Shown: positions 16,088-25,178 of the stretch, piece by piece
Position numbering within the stretch: the stretch's first letter is position 1
How the letters are laid out: each line of letters opens with the position of its first letter
NCBI RefSeq assembly: GCF_000511385.1
Contig: NC_023137.1
Span: forward strand, 1,433,001 to 1,497,000
Direction: 5' to 3'
DNA length: 64,000 nt
From: Phaeobacter gallaeciensis DSM 26640
Lineage (GTDB): Bacteria; Pseudomonadota; Alphaproteobacteria; Rhodobacterales; Rhodobacteraceae
Made by a program: the position numbers and the translations under genes
The notes under the pieces: generated by a model
Database searches by the model: none
Seen by the model: the letters and a program-made list of their open reading frames with translations, nothing else
What the model was told of the DNA's origin: nothing

Positions 16088-17056
16088 ATGGCGCTAGAAG
16101 ACGCAAAGCACATGATCGATCACGCCTTTACGCGTGAGGATATGAAAGGTCTCAGCTTTGAGATCACCTTTGGTGGGGCAACGTCTTTCCTGCGACGTAA
16201 ATATACCAAGGATCTGACCGGGGTGGATATTGCGGTTACAGGCGTGCCGTTTGATCAGGCGGTGACCAACCGGCCCGGAACCCGGCTGGGTCCCCGCGCC
16301 ATCCGCGAAGCGTCTTGCTTGCAAAGCCCGGATGAACCCTATGGCTGGCCGCATAGCCCGCTCAGCACGCTGGCCATCGCCGACTATGGCGATCTGGCCT
16401 TTGATCACGCGGATGTTCCGGCCTTTCCCGCTGCCCTGACGGATCATATCCGGGGTATTCTGGCGACCGATACGGCTTCGGTCGTCTTGGGCGGGGATCA
16501 CTATATCAGCTTCCCGATCCTCAAGGCCTATGCCGAAAAATACGGCCCCATCTCGCTGTTGCAGTTTGATGCCCATACCGACACCTGGCCCGACGACAAT
16601 ATGGACCGGATCGACCATGGGACCATGTTCTACAAGGCCGTGAAATCCGGCATCGTGGATCCCAAGACATCCGTTCAGGTGGGGATCCGCACCACCAATG
16701 ACGACACGCTGGGTGTGAACATCATCGACGCGCCCACCGTGCATGAGATCGGCCCGGTTGAGACCGCGAAACGGATCAAGGCGATCCTTGGCGACCGACC
16801 AACCTATCTGACCTTTGACATCGATGCGTTGGATCCGGCCTATGCGCCCGGCACCGGCACGCCGGTCTGGGGCGGGCTGACCTCGGCTCAGGCGGCCCGT
16901 ATCCTGCGCGAAATCGCCGGCATCAATATCAAGGGCGGCGACGTGGTGGAGGTTTCCCCTCCGTTTGACACCACCGGCGCCACCGCCATCGCAGGCGCTC
17001 ATGTGGCGACCGAAATTATCTGCCTTCTTGGCTGGAATATGAGAGACAATGACTGA
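16088..17056 (+). CDS. Ureohydrolase (agmatinase/arginase family), first of a pair
   Basis: Protein of 322 residues that should hydrolyse a guanidino compound to urea plus an amine. The binuclear metal ligands of the family are in place: GGDHYISF, FDAHTDTW and FDIDALDPAYAPGTGTP. AGGGGAGG precedes the start. Tyr-Ile after GGDH, where agmatinases usually have Ser-Ile/Val, and Thr in DAHTD, differ from the second copy, so substrate preference may differ. Its last 8 bases overlap the second ureohydrolase gene, so the two are made together and may form mixed oligomers. It could be agmatinase, guanidinobutyrase or another ureohydrolase. Confidence 0.88.
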   Translation: MALEDAKHMIDHAFTREDMKGLSFEITFGGATSFLRRKYTKDLTGVDIAVTGVPFDQAVTNRPGTRLGPRAIREASCLQSPDEPYGWPHSPLSTLAIADYGDLAFDHADVPAFPAALTDHIRGILATDTASVVLGGDHYISFPILKAYAEKYGPISLLQFDAHTDTWPDDNMDRIDHGTMFYKAVKSGIVDPKTSVQVGIRTTNDDTLGVNIIDAPTVHEIGPVETAKRIKAILGDRPTYLTFDIDALDPAYAPGTGTPVWGGLTSAQAARILREIAGINIKGGDVVEVSPPFDTTGATAIAGAHVATEIICLLGWNMRDND

Positions 17057-17996
17057 CTTCAATCAGCCGATCAGCGGCAATGATCTGGCCCGCTTCTCCG
17101 GGCCGAACACCTTTATGCGGTTGCCACAGGCCACCTCGCTTGACGGGCTGGATGTGGCCATTCTGGGTGTGCCGATGGATATCGGCACCTCCTGGCGCTC
17201 CGGCACCCGCTTTGGCCCCAAGCAGATCCGCGCCGAAAGCGCGATGATCCGCCCCTATAATATGACCTCCGGGGCCGCGCCATTTGATAGCCTGAATATC
17301 GGAGATATCGGCGATCTGGCGATCAATACGTTCTCTCTACCCGACAGCCTGCGCATCATTCAGGAGAGCTATAGTGCAATCCTGTCCAGCGACGTGACAC
17401 CTGTCGCGATGGGCGGGGATCATTCGATCACCCTGCCAATCCTGCGGGCCATTGCCGAAAAATACGGGCCTGTCGCGCTGGTCCATGTGGATGCCCATGC
17501 GGATGTGAACGACGATATGTTCGGCGAGCGTGAGACCCATGGCACCGTGTTCCGCCGCGCCTATGAAGAAGGGCTGATTGTCGCCGACAAGACCTATCAG
17601 ATCGGGCTGCGCGGCACCGGCTATGGCGCGGACGACTTCAAGGAGGCGCAGCGCTGGGGCTTCCAGCACTTCCCGGCCAGCGAATTGTGGAACCGCTCGC
17701 TGCATGGAATGGGTGCGGAAATTCGTCGCGATATCGGCAATAGGCCGGTCTATGTTTCCTATGATATTGATAGTCTTGATCCGGCCTATGCGCCGGGCAC
17801 CGGCACGCCGGAAATCGGCGGGCTGACCACACCGCAGGCGCTGGAGCTGATCCGGGCCTTGCGGGGGCTGAATATTGTGGGTTGCGATATGGTCGAAGTG
17901 TCGCCGCCTTATGACACCTCGGGCAATACGGCTTTGACAGCGGCCAATCTGCTGTATGAGCTGCTCTGTGTGCTGCCGGGTGTGACAACAAAATAA
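17049..17996 (+). CDS. speB: Ureohydrolase (agmatinase-like), second of a pair
   Basis: Protein of 315 residues with the full metal site of the family: MGGDHSITLP, VDAHADVND and YDIDSLDPAYAPGTGTPEIGG. GERETHGTVFRRAYEEG matches agmatinase/guanidinobutyrase-type proteins better than the first copy does. It starts inside the last codons of the preceding paralogue. The symbol is used in the loose family sense; agmatine, 4-guanidinobutyrate and 3-guanidinopropionate are all possible substrates. A DUF1499 gene follows after 44 bases. Confidence 0.88.
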   Translation: MTDFNQPISGNDLARFSGPNTFMRLPQATSLDGLDVAILGVPMDIGTSWRSGTRFGPKQIRAESAMIRPYNMTSGAAPFDSLNIGDIGDLAINTFSLPDSLRIIQESYSAILSSDVTPVAMGGDHSITLPILRAIAEKYGPVALVHVDAHADVNDDMFGERETHGTVFRRAYEEGLIVADKTYQIGLRGTGYGADDFKEAQRWGFQHFPASELWNRSLHGMGAEIRRDIGNRPVYVSYDIDSLDPAYAPGTGTPEIGGLTTPQALELIRALRGLNIVGCDMVEVSPPYDTSGNTALTAANLLYELLCVLPGVTTK

Positions 17997-18040
17997 GGCA
18001 GGCTGTCCAGTGGCAGCCGCCACGAGGGAGAGCGGATCAC

Positions 18041-18463
18041 ATGGGTCGAGTGATGATATTTGTCTGGCTGAGCATTGCGGCGCTTGTCGTGGTGCTCGGC
18101 TTTATCCGGCTGGCGCCCAGCGACCCGCTGGACTGGAACACGCAGCCGGAATTTAGCGAGGACAAGACCTTTCGCGGCGGCGTGTTTCGGGTGGTTCGCA
18201 GCGGTGAGGACGGGCTGGAGCGGTTTCACGCGGTCGCCAGCAATGCCCCGCGCACCCGTGTTCTGGCTGGTTCGGTCGAGGACGAGATGGTCACCTATGT
18301 GACCCGCACCCGGTTTCTGGGATTTCCCGACTATACCACGGCGCGGCAGCATGGTGCCCTGCTGAAGGTCTATGCCCGGCTGCGTTTTGGTCGCTCCGAC
18401 CTGGGCGCCAATAATGACCGTATCAACAGCTGGATCGCGCAGATGGAGCCGACGCCACAGTAG
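18041..18463 (+). CDS. DUF1499 domain protein, membrane-anchored
   Basis: Protein of 140 residues with one N-terminal transmembrane segment (about 5-23, IFVWLSIAALVVVLGFI) and a DUF1499 domain on the far side, recognisable by RVLAGSVEDEMVTYVTRTRFLGFPDYTT and the end NDRINSWIAQME. GAGGGAGAG precedes the ATG. The family function is unknown. It follows the ureohydrolase pair in the same direction, but a shared function is not implied by the sequence. Confidence 0.8.
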   Translation: MGRVMIFVWLSIAALVVVLGFIRLAPSDPLDWNTQPEFSEDKTFRGGVFRVVRSGEDGLERFHAVASNAPRTRVLAGSVEDEMVTYVTRTRFLGFPDYTTARQHGALLKVYARLRFGRSDLGANNDRINSWIAQMEPTPQ

Positions 18464-18518
18464 CTGCACTTCCTGCCGGACCAGATGATGCGCCGCACGC
18501 GAGGTCGGCAGGCTGGGG

Positions 18519-18917
18519 TCAGATCCGGGGCAGGGGGTCGGTCGGGACCGATAGATCTGGTGCCGGATCGGCCTCAGCCGCAAGACACCCCTTTTGCACC
18601 TCGCGCCACATCGGCACATTCAGCGACATCTGGCATTGTGCGGTGAACATGCGCCCATCGACCTGCAGGCAGATAAACTCCCCCAGCTCGATCCGGCTGC
18701 CGCTCTTGTCGGTGCAATAGCAATCAATCGTGCGTCCGTTCGGGGCTGTCACATCCGCTTGGACTGTCGTCGCGGTGGCATAGGACAGCAGCACAAGACC
18801 AAGAAGCCGCGTCAGCTGTCGGCCCAAGGACCCAAACCTGCGTTCCGGCAGAGCCGGGGCAATGGCGCGCTGCGGCATGCGGCCCGCTCCTGCGATATGA
18901 GGACTGGCATGTTGCAT
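18519..18917 (-). CDS. Hypothetical exported protein, cysteine-rich
   Basis: A 132-residue frame with an Arg-rich start and a hydrophobic stretch (RLLGLVLLSYATATTVQA) ending in a probable signal cleavage site, followed by a roughly 75-residue mature part. Four cysteines (CYC near TIDCYCTDKSG, CLQVDG, CQMSLN) plus one in KGCLAAE suggest disulfides in the periplasm. The true start may be the ATG at 18878, leaving a shorter signal sequence. I recall similar small proteins in Rhodobacterales, but no function. It is transcribed toward the DUF1499 gene and divergent from prfA, 62 bases away. Confidence 0.6.
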   Translation of the reverse strand: MQHASPHIAGAGRMPQRAIAPALPERRFGSLGRQLTRLLGLVLLSYATATTVQADVTAPNGRTIDCYCTDKSGSRIELGEFICLQVDGRMFTAQCQMSLNVPMWREVQKGCLAAEADPAPDLSVPTDPLPRI

Positions 18918-18979
18918 GGCCCTAGCATATCACAAGGGCAGCTTTCCGCCAAAGACAGATCAGAACGGACATTGCGCGC

Positions 18980-20035
18980 ATGATCCCCGAAGACCGCCTT
19001 GAACAGATTTTGCAACGGTTCCAGTATCTTGAGGCCGCAATGGCCGAGGGCGTTGCCGGTGCGGACATCGCGGCTCTGGCCAAGGAATATTCCGACCTGC
19101 GACCGGTTGCGGAGCAGATCTCTGCGTATCGCCGTCTGATCGCGGATCTGGAGGAGGCCGAGCAGATGCTGGATGATCCCGATATGGCAGAGCTGGCCGA
19201 AGAGGAATTGCCGCAGCTGCGCGCCGCCGTGCCCGAGGCAGAACACGCGTTGCAACTGGCGCTGTTGCCCCGCGATGAGGCGGACGCCCGCCCGGCGATG
19301 CTGGAAATCCGCCCCGGTACCGGCGGCGATGAGGCGGCCCTTTTCGCAGGAGACCTCCTGCGCATGTATCAGCGCTACGCCGAGGCACGGGGATGGGGCT
19401 TTGAGATCATCGAGGAGCAGACAACCGAACTCGGCGGGCTGAAAGAAGTGGTGGCCCATGTGAAGGGCGAAAACGTCTTTGCCCGGCTGAAGTATGAATC
19501 CGGGGTTCACCGCGTGCAACGGGTGCCGGTGACCGAATCCGGTGGCCGCATTCACACCTCCGCCGCCACAGTGGCGGTGCTGCCGGAGGCTGAGGATGTG
19601 GACCTGCGTATTGATCCCGGCGATCTGCGGATCGACACCATGCGGGCCTCAGGGGCGGGCGGCCAGCACGTGAACACCACCGATTCCGCCGTGCGGATCA
19701 CCCATATCCCGACCGGCATCATCGTGGTCAGCTCCGAGAAATCTCAGCACCGCAACCGGGAAATTGCCATGCAGGTGATGCGGACGCGGCTCTATGATCT
19801 GGAACGGCAGCGGATCGACAGTGAGCGCTCAGCTGATCGCGCCAGTCAGGTAGGCTCAGGTGATCGCTCAGAACGGATCCGTACCTATAATTTCCCACAA
19901 GGCCGCATGTCCGACCACCGCATCAACCTGACGCTCTACAAACTGGATCAGATCATGCAAGGCGATCTGGACGAGATTATAGACGCGCTGACGGCGGATG
20001 ATCAGGCGCGGCTTCTGGCCGAGATGGGTCAATGA
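18980..20035 (+). CDS. prfA: Peptide chain release factor 1
   Basis: RF1 of 351 residues ends translation at UAA and UAG. The catalytic GGQ lies at 227-229 in [16 protein letters not shown], and the upstream [20 protein letters not shown] carries the PxT-type stop-codon recognition region of RF1. The length and the coiled N-terminal domain are typical. The TGA stop overlaps the start of prmC by four bases (ATGA). The neighbour is the methyltransferase that modifies the GGQ glutamine, so substrate and modifier are made from one message. Confidence 0.96.
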   Translation: MIPEDRLEQILQRFQYLEAAMAEGVAGADIAALAKEYSDLRPVAEQISAYRRLIADLEEAEQMLDDPDMAELAEEELPQLRAAVPEAEHALQLALLPRDEADARPAMLEIRPGTGGDEAALFAGDLLRMYQRYAEARGWGFEIIEEQTTELGGLKEVVAHVKGENVFARLKYESGVHRVQRVPVTESGGRIHTSAATVAVLPEAEDVDLRIDPGDLRIDTMRASGAGGQHVNTTDSAVRITHIPTGIIVVSSEKSQHRNREIAMQVMRTRLYDLERQRIDSERSADRASQVGSGDRSERIRTYNFPQGRMSDHRINLTLYKLDQIMQGDLDEIIDALTADDQARLLAEMGQ

Positions 20036-20889
20036 ACGCGCCAGAGACAGCCGCTCAGGCGATGGCCGCAGCGGCTGCGCGACTGCGCGCAGCCGGCGTG
20101 CCTGACCCGGCGCGTGATGCGCGTGTCCTGCTTGCCCACGCCGCCCGGATTGAGGCCAGCCGTGTCACCTTGATTGCACCCGAAGATCTCGCGCCGGAGA
20201 TTGCCGAACGGTATGAGCAGCTGATCGCTCTGCGCGCCATCCGTGTGCCGGTCTCGCATCTGATTGGTGAGCGCGAATTCTACGGGCGACGTTTCAAGGT
20301 CTCCGGCGATGTGCTGGATCCACGCCCGGAAACCGAATGCCTGATTGAGGCGGCACTGGCCGAACCCTTCTCGCGGGTTCTGGACCTGGGCCTTGGATCG
20401 GGCTGCATTCTGGTCACCCTGCTGGCAGAGCAGGCCGACGCAACCGGTGTCGGCGTTGACCTGAGCGAGGCCGCCTGTCTGCAGGCCAGCGCCAATGCGG
20501 TGCTGCACCGGGTTGAGCCGCGCGCCGAAATCCTGCAATCAGACTGGTTTTCCGCAGTGGACGGCCAGTTCGATCTGATCGTCTCCAACCCGCCCTATAT
20601 CGCGCTGGATGAAATGTCCGATCTGTCGGACGAAGTGCGCACCCATGAGCCTGAGATGGCGCTCACCGATGGCGGCGACGGGCTTGGCGCCTATCGCATC
20701 CTTGCGGCGCAGCTTGGCGGGCATCTGGCGCCGCAGGGGCGGGTGTTTCTGGAAATTGGCCCCACGCAGGGCGCTGCGGTAAGCGATTTACTGTTTTCGG
20801 CAGGGCTAAAAGAGGTCCGTATCATTCAGGATCTTGACGGACGTGACCGGGTGGTTTGTGGTCGCGGCTGTGACGAAAACGCCTCCTAA
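20032..20889 (+). CDS. prmC: Release factor glutamine N5-methyltransferase
   Basis: PrmC (HemK) of 285 residues methylates the glutamine of the GGQ motif in release factors. A helical N-terminal domain with [26 protein letters not shown] sequence is followed by a SAM-binding Rossmann domain: [15 protein letters not shown] (about 121-135) and the catalytic NPPY at 186-189 (VSNPPYIA). DPRPETE near residue 97-103 is also typical. It is coupled to prfA by a 4-base overlap. Confidence 0.95.
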   Translation: MNAPETAAQAMAAAAARLRAAGVPDPARDARVLLAHAARIEASRVTLIAPEDLAPEIAERYEQLIALRAIRVPVSHLIGEREFYGRRFKVSGDVLDPRPETECLIEAALAEPFSRVLDLGLGSGCILVTLLAEQADATGVGVDLSEAACLQASANAVLHRVEPRAEILQSDWFSAVDGQFDLIVSNPPYIALDEMSDLSDEVRTHEPEMALTDGGDGLGAYRILAAQLGGHLAPQGRVFLEIGPTQGAAVSDLLFSAGLKEVRIIQDLDGRDRVVCGRGCDENAS

Positions 20890-20990
20890 ACCCGTGAAAA
20901 TCGCCCGAATTTGCAGTTTCGTAAGAAAAAGCACGGATAATAGCGCCTAACCCCTTGTCTGAACGGGCGTAACATGATTATTCAAAGAGG

Positions 20991-21004
20991 TCGCCTTCGG
21001 GCGA
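20991..21004 (+). other. UUCG-capped hairpin upstream of the DUF4167 gene
   Basis: TCGCC-TTCG-GGCGA forms a compact hairpin with the very stable UUCG tetraloop in the 224-base spacer between prmC and the DUF4167 gene. There is no U-tract after it, so it is more likely a 5'-leader structure or an attenuator of prmC read-through than a standard terminator. The rest of the spacer shows no gene. Confidence 0.35.
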
Positions 21005-21113
21005 GGTCAAGAATACCTCCCGGCGACATCAAGCCCAAAATGGTCGATGATCCGGCGCAGAGGCGCGCCGATATGGGTCCACGACAAATACAATCAAGGC
21101 TGACGTTAGGCAT

Positions 21114-21833
21114 ATGAGATCGTCCAAATCACGTTCGCGTTCCAAGTCGAACCGGAATCGCCCTCAAGGCGCAAATGTTGTCAACCGCGTGTTCGACAGC
21201 TCCGGCCCGGAAGGTAAGGTTCGCGGAACGCCGCAACAGATCATCGATAAATACAATCAGCTGGCGCGCGATGCCCAGTTGAGCAATGATCGTGTTGCCA
21301 CCGAGAATTTCCAACAGCACGCTGAACACTACCTGCGCATGCTGAACGAGGCCCAACGCGAAATTGATGCACGCCGTGAAGAGCAGGAGCGGCAGAACCG
21401 CGAGCGCCAGGCGGAGCGGGATCGCGAACGCGCAGAGCGGCTGGAGCGTCAGGAACGCGAGGCGGGCAATCGCAGCGATGACCCGGCAGCGGCCCCTCAG
21501 CCGGAAGTGATGGACCCGCGCGACAGCAACGGTGACAGCGGTCTGGTAGAAACCCCCGAGAGCCGCGATCAGGCTGCAGGCGAGGGCGACAGCAAGCCGC
21601 AAAAGCCGCAGACCCGCAAACCGCGCAGCCGCAAGCCCAAATCAGAGGGCGGCAAGCCGGACGCTGGCAAAGCGGCCGAGTCCAAAGGCGATGACACCGC
21701 CGCCACTGCCAGTTCGGAGAGCGCGCCGGCAGACGCAGGCGAGGCTGCCCCGGCCCCGGAGCGCAAACCCGCGCCGCGCCGCAAGCCCAAGCCGAAACCC
21801 TCAGCCGAGGATGCGCCTGAGGCCGCAGAATAA
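21114..21833 (+). CDS. DUF4167 domain protein with a long charged tail
   Basis: Protein of 239 residues. The N-terminal about 85 residues (NVVNRVFDSSGPEGKVRGTP, then DKYNQLARDAQ and ENFQQHAEHYLRML) are the conserved DUF4167 domain of alphaproteobacteria. Residues about 80-120 are an Arg/Glu-rich coiled-coil stretch. The remainder is low-complexity, rich in Pro, Ala, Lys and Arg, with repeated KPRSRKPK-like units, and is probably disordered and nucleic-acid binding. Function is not established. A strong bidirectional hairpin follows the stop. Confidence 0.85.
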   Translation: MRSSKSRSRSKSNRNRPQGANVVNRVFDSSGPEGKVRGTPQQIIDKYNQLARDAQLSNDRVATENFQQHAEHYLRMLNEAQREIDARREEQERQNRERQAERDRERAERLERQEREAGNRSDDPAAAPQPEVMDPRDSNGDSGLVETPESRDQAAGEGDSKPQKPQTRKPRSRKPKSEGGKPDAGKAAESKGDDTAATASSESAPADAGEAAPAPERKPAPRRKPKPKPSAEDAPEAAE

Positions 21834-21870
21834 CGCAGCGCGGAATACTGCATTGCAATAGACAGACAAA

Positions 21871-21900
21871 AAACCCCGGCCTGAAATCAGGCCGGGGTTT
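21871..21900. terminator. Bidirectional terminator between the DUF4167 gene and rsmA
   Basis: AAACCCCGGCCTGA (21871-21884) and TCAGGCCGGGGTTT (21887-21900) are perfect inverted repeats of 14 bases. A-tracts precede and T-tracts follow the stem, so it can end transcription in both directions. It lies 37 bases after the DUF4167 stop and 70 bases after the rsmA stop on the other strand, exactly where converging messages need separating. Confidence 0.9.
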
Positions 21901-21970
21901 CTCTATCTGTGATGACCACTAGGCCTGCTTGCTGCGCGTCGGTATCGCAGCCAAACCAACCTATGGCGAC

Positions 21971-22816
21971 TTAGTCCAGAGGCTTCAGGCTGCGGGCCAA
22001 GGCGCAGAAATCCTCCAACCCAACCTGTTCAGCGCGCTCGGTTGGCGGAATGCCAACGGCATTCAGGTGATCTTCAATATCGGGGCTCACGCTCTTGAGG
22101 CTGGCGCGCAGCATTTTGCGGCGCTGGTTGAAGGCAGCGGCGACCACCTTGTTCAGGGTGCCGGCGTCTGCCGGATAGCGCGGCGCCTCAAGCGCTTTCA
22201 GGTGTACCACTGCGCTATGGACCTTGGGCGGCGGGCTGAACGCCTCAGGCGGGAGCGACAGAACAATCCGCGCATCAGCGCGCCATTGCGCCAGCAATGC
22301 GAGACGCCCATAGGCCTTGCTGCCCGGCACGGCCACGATCCGCTCCGCGACCTCGCGCTGGAACATCAGGGTCAGGCTCTGCCAGAACGGCGGCCAGGCC
22401 TTGGGCGTTAGCCAGCGCACCAGCAACTCGGTGCCGACGTTGTAGGGCAGATTGGCGGCAATGCGGATCGGCGGCGTCAGATGGGTGAGGGGGTTCACCT
22501 CCAGCGCGTCGCCTTCGATCACCTGCAACCGTCCGGGATAGGCGTCGGAAATCTCCGCCAGCGCGGGGATGCAGCGGCTGTCCTTCTCCACCGCCAGGAC
22601 GCGGCGCGCGCCCTCGGCCAGCAGACCACGGGTCAGACCGCCGGGGCCTGGGCCGATTTCCAGCACGTCACATTCGCTGAGATCACCCGCCTGCCGAGCG
22701 ATTTTGGCGGTCAGGTTCAGATCCAGAAGAAAGTTCTGGCCCAGCGATTTGCGCGCCAGAAGCTGGTGAGTCTCGATCACCTCACGCAGGGGAGGAAGGG
22801 AGTCGATAGCGCTCAT
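21971..22816 (-). CDS. rsmA: 16S rRNA dimethyladenosine transferase
   Basis: RsmA/KsgA of 281 residues dimethylates two adjacent adenosines near the 3' end of 16S rRNA during 30S maturation. SLGQNFLLD (about 24-32), the SAM loop [15 protein letters not shown] and the catalytic [11 protein letters not shown] are all intact. It is the last gene of the minus-strand cluster that starts at lptF and follows pdxA, the widespread surA-pdxA-rsmA order. The gap to pdxA is 122 bases, so it may also have a promoter of its own. Confidence 0.96.
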   Translation of the reverse strand: MSAIDSLPPLREVIETHQLLARKSLGQNFLLDLNLTAKIARQAGDLSECDVLEIGPGPGGLTRGLLAEGARRVLAVEKDSRCIPALAEISDAYPGRLQVIEGDALEVNPLTHLTPPIRIAANLPYNVGTELLVRWLTPKAWPPFWQSLTLMFQREVAERIVAVPGSKAYGRLALLAQWRADARIVLSLPPEAFSPPPKVHSAVVHLKALEAPRYPADAGTLNKVVAAAFNQRRKMLRASLKSVSPDIEDHLNAVGIPPTERAEQVGLEDFCALARSLKPLD

Positions 22817-22938
22817 ATCATCGTTACCTTGGGACGGGGCGCGAGGGTCGCGCCATAGTTTTCATGCCTCCGGCGGGGATATTTCCGGCCAGAAGAAGTT
22901 GCAAGGGCCAGCGTTCAGTTGCTGGGTCGTGCGCGGGG

Positions 22939-23916
22939 TCAGCTGCGCGCCATGGACTGCGCCAGCCGCAGCGCCTCAATCAGGCTGGAGGGGTTGGCGA
23001 TGCCTTGACCGGCGATGTCGCAGGCGGTGCCGTGGTCCGGCGAGGTGCGGATAAAGGGCAAGCCCAGCGTGACATTGACGCCGCGATCGAAATCCAGCGT
23101 CTTGATCGGGATCAGCGCCTGATCATGATACATGCAGATCGCCGCGTCATAGCGGGCGCGGGCCGCCGCATGGAACATGGTGTCGGCGGGATGCGGCCCG
23201 GACAGCGTGTAGGCGCCGCCCTGCATATCGGCAATCAGCCCGCGCATCCAATCCAGCTCTTCATGGCCCATGGCGCCCTCTTCCCCTGCATGAGGGTTGA
23301 GACCCGCAATTGCAATTCGCGGGTGCGCCAGGCCAAACTGGTCGCGCAGCCCCTGGGCTGTGATCTCAATCGTGGCCCGCAGGCGCGCGGCGGTCAGCGC
23401 CTTTGGCACCTCTGAGAGGGGAATGTGAATGGTCGCAGGTACCACCCGCAGTGCCGGACTGGCCAGCATCATGACCACATTTTGCACATTGCCGAGATGG
23501 GCGAGGAATTCTGTATGACCGGGGAAGGGAAACTGTGCCCCATCCATCAGCGCTTTTTTGTGGATTGGCGCAGTGCAGAGCGCACTGGCCTCACCGGATT
23601 GCACCAGCGCGACACCGGTCTCGATGGCGCGGATGACACCGGCGGCATTATCGGGGTTGAGCTGTCCGGGCACGGCCGGGGCGGCAAAGTCGACCCGCAG
23701 CACCGGCATCGCGCTGGCGCTGACATCGGCGGCCTCAGCGGCATGATCGATTTCTTGCCAGTCTGTTCCCGTGGGCAGGTGCGCCGGATCCCCCAACCAC
23801 AGGAAGGGGCAGGTGGCGCGCAACTCCTGCCAGGCTTTCACCGCCAGTTCCGGGCCAATGCCCGCCGGTTCCCCACAGCTGAGCGCGATGGGCAAGGGGC
23901 GGGCAGGCGTGCTCAT
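22939..23916 (-). CDS. pdxA: 4-hydroxythreonine-4-phosphate dehydrogenase
   Basis: PdxA of 325 residues oxidises 4-phosphohydroxy-L-threonine in the DXP-dependent vitamin B6 pathway. Motifs: SCGEPAGIGPEL near the N-terminus, FPGHTEFLAHLG (substrate and metal histidine) and MYHDQALIPIKTLDFDRGVN with the metal-binding histidine. The start overlaps the surA stop by four bases, so translation is coupled. Confidence 0.96.
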   Translation of the reverse strand: MSTPARPLPIALSCGEPAGIGPELAVKAWQELRATCPFLWLGDPAHLPTGTDWQEIDHAAEAADVSASAMPVLRVDFAAPAVPGQLNPDNAAGVIRAIETGVALVQSGEASALCTAPIHKKALMDGAQFPFPGHTEFLAHLGNVQNVVMMLASPALRVVPATIHIPLSEVPKALTAARLRATIEITAQGLRDQFGLAHPRIAIAGLNPHAGEEGAMGHEELDWMRGLIADMQGGAYTLSGPHPADTMFHAAARARYDAAICMYHDQALIPIKTLDFDRGVNVTLGLPFIRTSPDHGTACDIAGQGIANPSSLIEALRLAQSMARS

Positions 23917-25178
23917 TCGTCGCTGATCCGTGCGTCAGCTTTCAGCTGCTCCAGCAGGCTGTCGGCAAAGGCTCCCAGCCGCTGCTGGGTCAGCGCGTTG
24001 CCGACGCTTTCGCGGCTGGCGTCGGCATTCACCTCAGCGGTGCGACCACAGAGCATCAGCAGCATCAGGGTCTGGCCGTTGTTGCGGGTCAGCGCCAGCG
24101 AGGTCTCATTGGGGTCCAGCTTGGCCAGTTCAATGGCGATATCCTGCGGGATTTCCGCCGGGGCGAGCGTTTCGCGGTCCAGCACGGAGGGATCCTGATC
24201 CTTGGCCACGCCGTAGAGGTCGTCACAGGTGTCGATGGCGTTGATGACCTTGGTGCCAGCGGCCAGCGCCTCGGGGGTGCGGCCTCCGGGCAGGTAATAG
24301 GCTGCATATTCGATGGCGGCATAACTTGGCGCCGCGCCAGAGGTTTCGCGCAGATCACGCAACTGGAACAGCGCAACGGCCCCATCCAGCGGCAGCGGGG
24401 CCGTCACCTCGCCCGGACGCAGGCCCAGAACCACCTGTTGCAACTGCGGCGGCAGGTTTGTGAGCGGCATCCAGGGCAGGCGGCCGCCGCTCTGCCGGGT
24501 GGCCGTTGCGGAATATTGCTGCGCCGCCTGAGAGAAGGCGCCGGTGGTGGTGATCCGGCTCACCTGTTGGGCGATGTCCTCAACCTGGGCTGCGTTCTGC
24601 GCGTTGATCGGCATGATCAGCTCAGACAGCAGCACCTCAACCCCGCCAGAGCCGGACAGCCCCATGGCGCGGTCAATTTCTTCCTCGCTCGGACGGGCCT
24701 GCGCCAGATAGCGGGCGGCGATATATTCGCGCCATGCAATGCCAACGCGGGTGAAATCGCGCAGGGTTTCAGGTGCGACGCCGTTCTGACCCAGCACATT
24801 CAGGAATTCCTGCAGGCTGAGATTGGCGCGCCCGGCCAGCTCAGTCATGCCTTCGACGATCTCTTCTTCGGTCGGTTCAATCCCCGCCTGGGCCAGCACA
24901 TCCAGCTTCAGCCGATCAAGGATCAGATCCTCGCGGGCCTTTTTCTGCGGATCGCCGGGATCGCGCAGCAGCGTCAGAAAGCGGGCGCGCTGCTCCAGCT
25001 CATAATTGGTGACCACGGCGTCGTTTACCGTCACAGCCGGGGCAAACAGCCCCTGCGCCACCGCAGGTGCGGGGCCAAACATGACCGCCGTTGCCAAGGC
25101 AATGGCTGCTGCGCTCTGGCTTAGGCGCTGAACGAAGGGGGCCGCATTATGGGGCCGGAAACTCAGGTGTTTTTGCAT
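23913..25178 (-). CDS. surA: SurA-like periplasmic chaperone/peptidylprolyl isomerase
   Basis: Periplasmic folding factor of 421 residues. A signal peptide (hydrophobic AAAIALATAVMFGPAPAVA, cleavage near AQG at about 42) is followed by a SurA N-terminal domain (VNDAVVTNYELEQRARFLTLL) and a parvulin-like part with PWMPLTNLPPQL and LRPGEVTAPLPLDGAVALFQL. It should help outer-membrane proteins fold, in particular LptD, whose gene it overlaps by 16 bases. The isomerase domain is divergent, so chaperone activity is more certain than isomerase activity. Confidence 0.88.
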   Translation of the reverse strand: MQKHLSFRPHNAAPFVQRLSQSAAAIALATAVMFGPAPAVAQGLFAPAVTVNDAVVTNYELEQRARFLTLLRDPGDPQKKAREDLILDRLKLDVLAQAGIEPTEEEIVEGMTELAGRANLSLQEFLNVLGQNGVAPETLRDFTRVGIAWREYIAARYLAQARPSEEEIDRAMGLSGSGGVEVLLSELIMPINAQNAAQVEDIAQQVSRITTTGAFSQAAQQYSATATRQSGGRLPWMPLTNLPPQLQQVVLGLRPGEVTAPLPLDGAVALFQLRDLRETSGAAPSYAAIEYAAYYLPGGRTPEALAAGTKVINAIDTCDDLYGVAKDQDPSVLDRETLAPAEIPQDIAIELAKLDPNETSLALTRNNGQTLMLLMLCGRTAEVNADASRESVGNALTQQRLGAFADSLLEQLKADARISDE

